Of a stretch of 64,000 nt of DNA, positions 56,550 through 64,000 are shown in pieces. The first letter of the stretch is position 1. Each line of letters begins with the position of its first letter. This DNA is from Sindora glabra (taxonomy: Eukaryota; Streptophyta; Magnoliopsida; Fabales; Fabaceae): assembly GCA_020226215.1 (NCBI GenBank), contig CM035232.1, positions 62,691,220 to 62,755,219 of the forward strand, given 5' to 3'. A program made the translations under genes and the position numbers. A model generated the notes under the pieces. That model worked only from the letters and a program-made list of their open reading frames with translations, did no database searches and was not told the DNA's origin.

Positions 56550-58440
56550 TTCTAACTTGCTAACAGATAGGGTAAGTTAGCTTACTTGAGCCTTTAATTT
56601 TTTTATGTTTGCTTTTGTTTTCTTGGAATTGTATGTTAAATTGTACGTATTTTTATTTGAACCAGATAATATTTTATTAAAATTGCTCAATCAATTCCAC
56701 AAGTTCTATCCTTGAAGTTCGATATTCACATATTGTTAGGTGTTCCTCAATAAGAGGTTAATACTACTAAGGATCCACATGATTGCCATGGTAAGAAATT
56801 GAATGATCTTGTCAACTTAGGTTATAGGAATTGTAATATAGAGTATAATAACATTGAGGTTGGCTTGGAAATATTCTTATACATGTTTAAGTGTCTTAAA
56901 ATTGCATTACATCTAATAAACTAATAAGAAAAGTTAGCTTAGAGAGTTATTTAATTCTATATATAAGTATCTTAACAAAACCACTATAAAAAGTCATTTT
57001 AAAAAAAATAAATCACTTAATTTATGATAGTTTCTCACATTTTTCAAATCAAAATTAATAGAGGAAACATTCATATACTAAGAGGAATAAGAATTAAATG
57101 AAAAAATATAAAATATAAAAAATTAGAAAAAATACTAAAAAGTGAGAAAATACTAGCAAATGACATTTCTTAAGTTAAAAAAATAGGGTTAAAGGTTAAA
57201 AGCCCTATTCTTGCTTAAGAGGCTAAAAAACCTTGGATTGGAAAGTTTCATGCCAAAATTCATTAGTGAATAGCACTACCAACAAACTCGAAAAACATTG
57301 AAAATTAAAGGAAAAAGCTAACAAAAATAACTAAATCAAAGGTAAATGGAATGGCTAAATCCTTGGCAATGGCACCAAAATTTTAACAATTGTCAAACCC
57401 AATTAAAAATAGAAATTATTGATTTAATGAAAATTTTATGGTATAAGGTAACAAACTTAGTCGAACCACTAATGATCCACTTAAGACATCATTGTACATT
57501 CAATTACTAATTATAATTACAAAATTAAATTAAATAATAAAAGGAGTAAATGGAAATAGAATTTAGTAATTAGATGAATAATATACAAAAAGGACACAAA
57601 TAAAATGCAAAATATAAATAGAATTAAATTGGGAGATTTAATTTAAAATTAAACAAAATTCAAGATAAGAAACAGAATGCAAAATTAATGAAACAAATAA
57701 TATAAAAGCAAAATTAAACCAAGGAATTGATAACTTTTTTAATGGATTATAAGAAATTATAACATATTTAATAATTGCAATTGATTTTTCAACCTAGAAT
57801 CACTCGAAACCCTTGCAAAGATTCATGAATTCTATGCTAGATAACTATCTAAGATTTAATCAAATTAGATTAGAAAAACTAAGCAAATGCTATAATCCAT
57901 AAGGTAAGATCTAAATTGAATTAAATATAGAATTCAATTGAATTAAAGGATTAAACTAAAAACTTATGATTTAATCATTCAATGCTTATTTCTCACAAAA
58001 AGAATGATGATTAAAAAACTAACATTCAACATGAAACCATATAAATATCATAGATTATATAAATGAACACAGATTATATCAAATCAATATCTGATTCATG
58101 CAATTCAAGAAAATCAAATAAGAAAATTAAAGAAAGAGAAAAATCAATTAACAAAAGTTACCATTACAGCTTAAGATCTCATAATCTAAATCAAGATAAG
58201 CTTTAAATTTCCTAAATTAATTAAAAAATTGGCTTCCATGGATGAAAAAGAAAAAACTTGGAAAAGAGAATAAAGTTGTCTAGAATTGTGGATTCTTACT
58301 TTTAAAAGCACAAACCCTTAAATCTAATTTCTTCCCCTATAAACCTAATAAGCCAAGTTAATATGCCTTTTATGGTTATAAAGAATAGGGCCTTGCTAAT
58401 TTTAAAAGCCCAAAACCTAAAATAGTATGCTAAAATAATT
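56550..58440 (-). mobile_element. G3: gypsy-type element fragment
   Basis: Minus strand: partial LTR 58440-57385, primer-site motif 57382-57360 (TTTTGGTGCCATTGCCAAGG), then about 800 bases of leader matching 50770-51559 of G2. The LTR is cut at its start by about 480 bases and the interior is cut at about 56550. It lies exactly between the two copies of the 960-base repeat. Confidence 0.78.
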
Positions 58441-58444
58441 AAGT

Positions 58445-59405
58445 AAAGTAGGGTTTAAAGTAACATTTGAAGGCTTTCCTTCATTGCGAAAGAGGTACTA
58501 AAAGCTTAGATCTGGGATTGGAGTCTCAAGCACTACCAAAATGTAAAAACAAGTAAAACAAGATCCCTATTATAGTTTATGATTCATCTGATAAAGGAGG
58601 AAGCAATATATACTCATATGTTAGACCTAAACTATAAAAAGTAAGTAAATTTTGTTGGGGGAAGAATATAAAGATGCTGAAAATGATTTTTGGTTTAGAA
58701 TTGTTCTTTCACCAATTAAATTTTTTTTTATAAGCTTTAAAAATATTGATGTTGATAAAAATTAGCAAAAAGAGCAAAATAATAATGCCATATCAAATCT
58801 AGTTACTCAAACTATCAATGGGTAACTTATTGTGATAGAAATAATCAATCCTCCCTAGATCTAGTTGTGCATCAAGTAAAGGATCTTGGTTTAAATCATT
58901 TACTATATTTTGTCATTACTTTTGCTTCTCTTTAAAAAAAGCAGCCACATTATCCTTCACCTATTTTACCACTTATAAGCAATTAACAACTTTTTCTAGC
59001 TTAACCTAAATTTCACTAACCACATCTCTACTTAGTATAAGTACCATCTTTAAAGATGTCCAATGGGTAACTTCATCCATTCATGAACCCATTTCACTTA
59101 TGTCTCTAATTGCATCAACCTTAGTGACCTACTCATCAATTAGACCATTAACCTCCTATTTAATCCTACAAAACCTAATGGACCTATAATTACCATTTTT
59201 TTAAATGTTGTATTGGCTATCATTGATAGCATTACTATTAATGAGCAACCTCTGAACTAAACCTCAAATTAATAGCTTATAACTTTTACTCCAAATGAGT
59301 AAGTCCTTATCTTTAATGAACCCTCTAGCCTAAATCTTAAACTTGTTAATGTTAATATTTAAATTGATTTTGAAGTTATTATTGTAAATAACTAAATTAG
59401 TCAAT
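58445..59405 (+). repeat. ~960-base direct repeat, right copy
   Basis: Second copy of 55545-56530. It begins within AAGTAA-GTA-GGTTTAAAGTAACATTTGAA, continues through the GGAGTCTCAAGCACTA landmark, and fades at about 59405. The upstream part of the reading frame (54640-55544) is not repeated here. Confidence 0.8.
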
Positions 59406-60690
59406 AATAGAATGTAAATACTATGATCAATAAATAGACTAAATATGATACAAGAATACAGGTTTTTAAAATCCAAAATAAAATCACTCAATCTAAACTA
59501 TAAGAATTGAGAAGGCTAGTTTAAAAGATGCGAAGAAAGATATTACAATAAGTACCCTTGGAAAGAATAAAAGGAATTTACCATGATTTATACCAATTTG
59601 TGTTACTTTATATAGACTTAAAAGATCCATGCATGTAGTTGCTATTTTAGAATATTTTAGGTAATGTATTGCTATTTTTAGGAGTTTCTTTCTTTTGATG
59701 ATGTCTTTATTAGAGAAAAACTTTTTATACATTGCACAAAGCATGTCTAAAATGCATGTATTGCATGAAAATTAATGTTATGCAATTTGCACCTTTTGAA
59801 ACTTGTTAAAGAGTTTAATTGGATGATTACCATATTAATTGCTTTGATCAATTCCTTTGCTTATGATGAGATATGCTTGCTTTTTTTTTTGCACTCCATT
59901 GACAAGGTTTTATAAGTTTGTTATAAAGAATTTACTAATGAGGATTGCATTTATGGTGACTAATCTTTAACCTCTTTGCTTTTCATTATTTTTTCCTTTT
60001 CTCTACCTTATGAACTTGTTGCCTAGAATAACAATACAACACTTTTTTCATTTTTTGTTTAGTTAGTTTAATACTTATTAATCAGATACTTTATAGGAAT
60101 AATAGGTAGTTCACATCATTGAGTAATTTGGTAATTTTTTTTTGATGAAAGGGGAAAAACTATGAAAATTAGTAATAAAAAGCAAATAAATGCTTACATC
60201 TACAAAAAATAATAACAATTAAACAAAAGAGCAAAATGTATTGTTATAAGGGCTAAATATATTTTAGTCTTTTAACTTAAATTTTAGTTCTAATACTAGG
60301 TAGTATTTTAAAAATGAATAGTTGAATTTGATCTGCTATATGCTCTAATAGTTGAATACATGCCATTTGTTGATCTTAGCCTTATTGAGAAGGTTTTATT
60401 GATAACAACATATTTTAATCTTATTGGATTTGGTAAATGATTAATTAGAATCCTGATACAAAAAGTGAATATTAAAGGAGATTAAAAATTTGAAGAACAT
60501 CATTAACTAAGTTAGGATTTTAGTTACAATTAGAAGATAAATTGTATAAGAGGCATTAATTTAAAAAAAAGGTTCAAGTTTTTCATAAAAAAAATGTTAA
60601 CTATTAAGTTAAATCTTGTGTCAAAAGCTTTTAAAATGAGGTTGGAATCTTCTTAAGGAAGAAAATCATGTTTCAAAATACTTTTCCTTG
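59406..60690. other. No recognisable feature
   Basis: AT-rich sequence. An 83-codon minus-strand frame (59744-59493) has no family resemblance and no supporting context. The start of the LTR of element F may lie in the last few hundred bases. Confidence 0.4.
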
Positions 60691-61831
60691 AAAAACTTGA
60701 AAAATAGGAAGTGAATTAATTGACCAATTGATTCCATGCATCCAACGAGAAAATTGGAATACCTAGATCGATTGATCAATTTATTCTAAGTACCCAAAGA
60801 GCACACTGGACATTCTAAATTGATTGACCAATTGATTCAGTGTTTCAAAATTTAAAAATTAAGTTTCTTGAATTAATTGATGAACCTACTCCTTGCCCTA
60901 CAACTTTATTTCAAAATTAAATTTTCAATAAGGCAGAATCAATTAATCAATTAATTCTGCATATCTAAAGTTGAACTAAATCTCTAGTGAATCAATTGAC
61001 CAATTAATTCATCATATGTTTAATTCAAATGTATATCCAAATGAATTAATTGACCAATTAATTTACCATAAATTTTTCAAAAATTCAAAGGTAACCTGAA
61101 TTGATTGACTAATAGATTCATAAGGCACTAACTACCCTATAATGGTCATATTTTCTATGTAATAGATTTTTTAACTCTTTAACTTCTATATAAAGGCTTC
61201 ATTTCTATTTGAAAACATAAGAAAGTGCTATTATTGTTACATAGACACAAGAAACTCATTTTTCTCTCATCTAAGACTTGAAAATCCTTTAAGCCTAACT
61301 AATTAAATTCCTCTCATTAGCTCTTTACTATGTAATCTAACCTTCAAAGTTTATGAGCTATTTTCTTGATTCCAAATCATCCATTTGTTATATATTAGGG
61401 TGAGGTATCCTTAGGAACATCAAGAGTGTTGGATTTCTTGATAGATAAAGGTTTTAAGAGAGGTTTCTAAAAAAAATGATATAAAAAAGTAGAGATTTGT
61501 ATTGAGGCTTCTTCAAATGTCCTCAAACTTGAAGAAAAAGTAGATTTGAGTCCAAAATCCAAGTTAGAAAGGCTTGGTAGTGGATGTACACCTTAAAGTA
61601 TTGAATCTTTAAGGCAATAACCACTATAAATAGTAGTGTTTGAATCTACCTTTCTCTATCTCTCTATTTATTTATATTGTGCTCTATTTTTCTAATAAAA
61701 CTTGTTATTGTGCTAGTTTGTATCAAGCTAATTAATTCCATTCTTACTTCCATTCTTGAATGCATTGTTATTATCTTCGAAAAAGTTTTTGTACCCAATT
61801 CACCCCTTCTTGGGTAAAATATTGAACAACA
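60691..61831 (+). repeat. Element F 5' LTR (start uncertain)
   Basis: The end is fixed by the primer site at 61834. The left part holds eight copies of a GAATYAATTGACCAATTGAT-type palindromic word (60713-61119). A TATATAAAGG-type word near 61190 and AATAAA-like words near 61690 fit promoter and polyadenylation positions of an LTR, but these are common in such AT-rich DNA. I could not place the TG start. Confidence 0.65.
60713..61119. repeat. Array of eight dispersed palindromic words
   Basis: Copies at about 60713-60734, 60766-60786, 60817-60838, 60872-60888 (half), 60936-60957, 60989-61010, 61043-61063 and 61098-61119. Each is close to GAATYRATTGAYCAATTRAT followed by TC, a near-perfect dyad centred on TGAYCA. 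They are spaced 50-65 bases apart, with unrelated sequence between. Confidence 0.9.
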
Positions 61832-61833
61832 TT

Positions 61834-61845
61834 TGGTATTCGTAC
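61834..61845 (+). other. Element F primer-binding site (mutated)
   Basis: TGGTATTCGTAC followed by TTGGCTCTTGAAACAAG. SIRE-type elements have TGGTATCAGAGC plus TTGGCTCTTGAA at this place (initiator-Met tRNA type). The first seven bases and the downstream sequence are kept. Confidence 0.75.
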
Positions 61846-61887
61846 TTGGCTCTTGAAACAAGATCTTACAATCTTAAGAGGATCTAA

Positions 61888-62620
61888 TGGATATAAATAG
61901 TTAGTATTTTACCCAAATGTCCTCCATTAAATAAACTCTTAGGTTTTAATGGACAACATTATACCTATTGGAAATAATAAATAAAATATTTTATAGAAGC
62001 TATTGATATTGGTATGTGAGATTTGATTAGAAATGGTTATAATCTACCAATTAAAAAGGAAAATAATGTAAATGCTTTGAAACCAAGAGAAATATGGGAT
62101 GTGCTTGAAGTAACTTATAGAGGAACCACATAAGTCAAAGAAAATAAAATGCATTTATTAGTTTATTAATATGAATTATTTAGAATGAATGATGGAGAAT
62201 CTATTAAAGATATAATACAAAAATTTACTACCCTCATTAATCAACCGATTCTTCTTAGTATGCATTTTACAAATGAAAAGCTTATTCATAAAGTGCTTAG
62301 ATTACTAACAATTGAGTGGCAACCAAAAATAACTATTATCAAAGAAGTAATAAAGATCAAGATGCTAACTCTACAAGATTTATTTGGAAATTTGGAAGAG
62401 TATAAACTAGAGTTTAAGAGATATGCTAATGATAATAAAAGAAAGAAGAAGTCTCTTGATCTAAAAGCTGAAGTAAATATAGATAGGGATGAAATTGATA
62501 AATATTGCTAAGAAGAATTGCTTAACACATCATTGGAAGATGACTTAGCCTTCCCCACCAAGAAATATTAAAAGGCATTTAAAAGAATTATGGTAGAAGA
62601 AGAATGCCTCAAGCAAACAA
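61888..62620 (+). pseudogene. Element F gag (decayed but partly open)
   Basis: Starts at ATG 61888 (MDIN). Blocks: LGFNGQHYTYWK (about 61930, one frame change), YFIEAIDIGM near 61993, NGYNLPIKKENNVNALKPRE near 62032, IWDVLEVTYRGTT near 62095 and ELFRMNDGESIKDIIQKF near 62173. An open run of 108 codons at 62185-62511 then carries FTNEKLIHKVLRLLTIEWQ and LTLQDLFGNLEEYKLEFKRY. This is the UBN2-type gag domain usual in SIRE-like copia elements. It forms the element's particle. The few stops here suggest less decay than in element B. Confidence 0.88.
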
Positions 62621-63370
62621 ACATACAAGCAAAGAAGAAGCTAGCAAGCAAGCTACCCTAACCCACTGTAAGTGCAAAAAATTAGGTCATATTAAGTTTG
62701 ATTATCCTATAAACTTGAAGAAGCAATTGAAATATGAAAGAAAGAATAATAGAAGTGCTTATAAGAAAGCTTACTTAGCTACTTAGGAAGATGATGATGA
62801 TAATGATTCAAATGATGGAAATGACGAAGATGAAGAGGCTTTTCTTTGTTTGATGGCTTTAGGAAAACAAGATGGAGATAAGGTATCCATCTCTAACTCA
62901 AATAATAAATTTGATTATGTCATTTTTTATCTAAACATAGATTTACTTAAGGCCAAAAGAAATATTGAACTTTCAAAGAAGTTAATCTCTTCTTTAGAAA
63001 ATAATATTGAGTAAGTATAAAAAGAAAATGAAGAATTAATTTAATAAGTAGAGAGCCTTAAGAAAATTACACAAAAATACACCTTTTGTGAAAATCTCAA
63101 GTAAAAACTTAATGATTTAACTAAAACACATGAGAAATTCATAAAAAGCAAAGATTCACTAGACATTCATTTTAGTCAAAAGATTAGCTTTAACAAAGAA
63201 GATTTTGGTTATACACCAAACAAAAAAATTCATTTTACAAAGACTTTTTTTATAAAAGAAAACATGAAAAGATAGCTAAAAATAACTTGTTTCTATTATA
63301 GAGAAAAAAAGCATACAATTTATTCTTGTGCATATAGGAGAAACAACTATATTAGAATGAAAAAATTTAA
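62604..63370 (+). pseudogene. Element F gag C-terminal region with zinc knuckles (decayed)
   Basis: The open piece 62604-62786 contains CKCKKLGHIKFDYPINLKKQ, a CX2CX4HX4C knuckle in which the second and fourth cysteines are Lys and Tyr. After it comes an acidic run (DDDDNDSNDGNDEDEE near 62790-62840). FLCLMALGKQDGDKV, then a coiled-coil-like stretch to about 63160, come next. A second zinc-like block, CFYYREKKHTIYSCAYRRNN at about 63290-63345, follows. The two knuckles and the acidic stretch are typical of SIRE-type gag. Confidence 0.8.
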
Positions 63371-63481
63371 GTTCCTGAAGGGACATATGTACTAGCAAAT
63401 AGAGGGACCTAAAGTTATTTAGGTACTAAAAGTCAAAAATTAATATTTCTTTTATAGGTTTGTTTGAGAACTCAAAGTGAG

Positions 63482-63624
63482 ATGTAGTACTTAAATAGTG
63501 ACTATTCAAGAGATATGATGGAGGACAAATCCATATTTATCTCATTGACACTTAAAGAAGGAGGAAATGTCACCTTTAGAGATAATTCAAAAGGAAAAGT
63601 CATAGGAAAACGTAAAATAGGTTG
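63482..63624 (+). pseudogene. Element F protease (active site lost)
   Basis: In one frame the sequence reads YLNSDYSRDMMEDKSIFI then LTLKEGGNVTFRDNSKGKVI. The family has WYLDSGCSRHMTGD here, so the catalytic Asp is Asn (G-to-A), the Gly of the triad is Asp and the preceding Trp is a stop. Only the N-terminal half of the protease is present before the junction with the RT linker. Confidence 0.85.
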
Positions 63625-64000
63625 ACTCATGGGTCATTCAAAAAAATTTAAATAATCAAGATGAAGAGATGAAAGCGTAAGAAAAGGACAAAGAATTAGC
63701 TCTATCAACAGGTAATGCAGATTAAGAGCTAAGTTATAGGCCTTAAAAAGAATGGAAGATAATGAAAAGTCATCCTATTAATTAAGTCATTGGTGATATG
63801 ACTCAAAGGGTCTTAAAATGAACCTAAGAATATTAATGAAGAAATAATTAATGAACATTGGATCTTGGCAATATAAGAGGAATTAAATCAATTTGAAAGA
63901 AATGAAGTTTGGAAACTTATGCCAAGACCAAATAATTATCCAATTATTGACACAAAATGAGTTTTTAGGAACAAGCTAGATGAAAATGGTATCATAATTA
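63625..64000 (+). pseudogene. Element F RT linker and first RT block (window edge)
   Basis: NLNNQDEEMKA, KEWKIMKSHPIN-VIGDMTQR (about 63750-63810), a damaged EHWILAMQEELNQFERNEVW (about 63850-63915), KLMPRPNNYPIID (about 63918-63955) and VFRNKLDENGII (about 63961-63995). This is the linker and start of a SIRE-type reverse transcriptase. It follows the protease without any integrase sequence. Confidence 0.85.

Larger units (their letters stand above)
60691..64000 (+). mobile_element. Element F: SIRE-type Ty1/copia, integrase deleted, runs off window
   Basis: Plus strand: 5' LTR (ending at about 61831, start not defined), primer site (61834-61845), gag with zinc knuckles (61888 to about 63350), protease (63482 to about 63620), then directly the linker and first RT block (63625-64000). 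Integrase, which should lie between protease and RT in a copia element, is absent. Gag is the best-preserved gag in the window. The element continues beyond base 64000. Confidence 0.88.

Noticed and set aside
59493..59744. 83-codon minus-strand frame
   Set aside because: No recognisable motif, no neighbouring gene structure, and a base composition that gives such frames by chance. Left as unexplained sequence.
1..64000. CRISPR array, bacterial operon, phage or plasmid content
   Set aside because: The tandem repeats have no unique equal-length spacers, there are no cas-like frames, and all recognised proteins are plant LTR retrotransposon proteins.
1..64000. tRNA, rRNA or other RNA genes
   Set aside because: I saw no sequence with tRNA A- and B-box spacing or conserved rRNA segments. 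The tRNA-related words found are retrotransposon primer sites. A covariance-model scan would be needed to exclude short RNA genes.

Overview
The window looks like AT-rich, repeat-dense heterochromatin of a flowering plant, probably a eudicot (inference). Every coding signal I can recognise comes from a long-decayed LTR retrotransposon. I find no convincing host gene, RNA gene or CRISPR array. Reading frames are full of stops and frameshifts, mostly of the C-to-T/G-to-A kind expected from 5-methylcytosine decay.

Layout. (1) 1-13105, minus strand: a Tat-type Ty3/gypsy element (A). It reads from its 5' LTR at about 13105-12268, through the primer site and gag, to protease, reverse transcriptase and RNase H, and runs off the window at base 1. 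A Ty1/copia element (B, plus strand, 3108-10529) is inserted in its gag. B keeps a complete 1,369-base 3' LTR but only about 125 bases of its 5' LTR. (2) 13.1-23.5 kb: an (AT)n microsatellite, a 180-base Mutator-like MITE with a perfect 10-base target duplication, a three-copy repeat of about 200 bases, and a solo LTR (G1) that splits one of those copies. (3) 23560-27060, minus strand: a decayed Ty1/copia gag-pol (D). (4) 27305-42836, plus strand: a second Tat element (C). Its gag is split by about 8.6 kb of inserted non-coding, LTR-like and satellite-like DNA (29064-37691). Its pol is missing and replaced by 24-base and 28-base minisatellites, and its 3' LTR is a stub. (5) 43285-46990, plus strand: a SIRE-type copia remnant (E), split by a 1,362-base solo LTR with perfect 5-base target duplications. 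That solo LTR is relatively CpG-rich and is probably the youngest insertion here. (6) 47086-53144, minus strand: a gypsy element with two LTRs and a small interior (G2). (7) 54.6-59.4 kb: an eroded coding region that may derive from a plant retroelement accessory protein. About 960 bases of it are present twice, flanking a third gypsy fragment (G3). (8) About 60.7 kb to the end: a second SIRE-type copia element (F) with LTR, primer site, gag and protease. Its integrase is deleted, so the protease joins the region just before reverse transcriptase.

No element is intact, so there is no working pathway. What can be read is a nesting history: A before B, C before its 8.6-kb insert, E before its solo LTR, and the 200-base repeat before G1. 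Boundaries marked approximate come from alignment by eye between copies inside the window. Lineage names come from recognised protein motifs, not from a database search.
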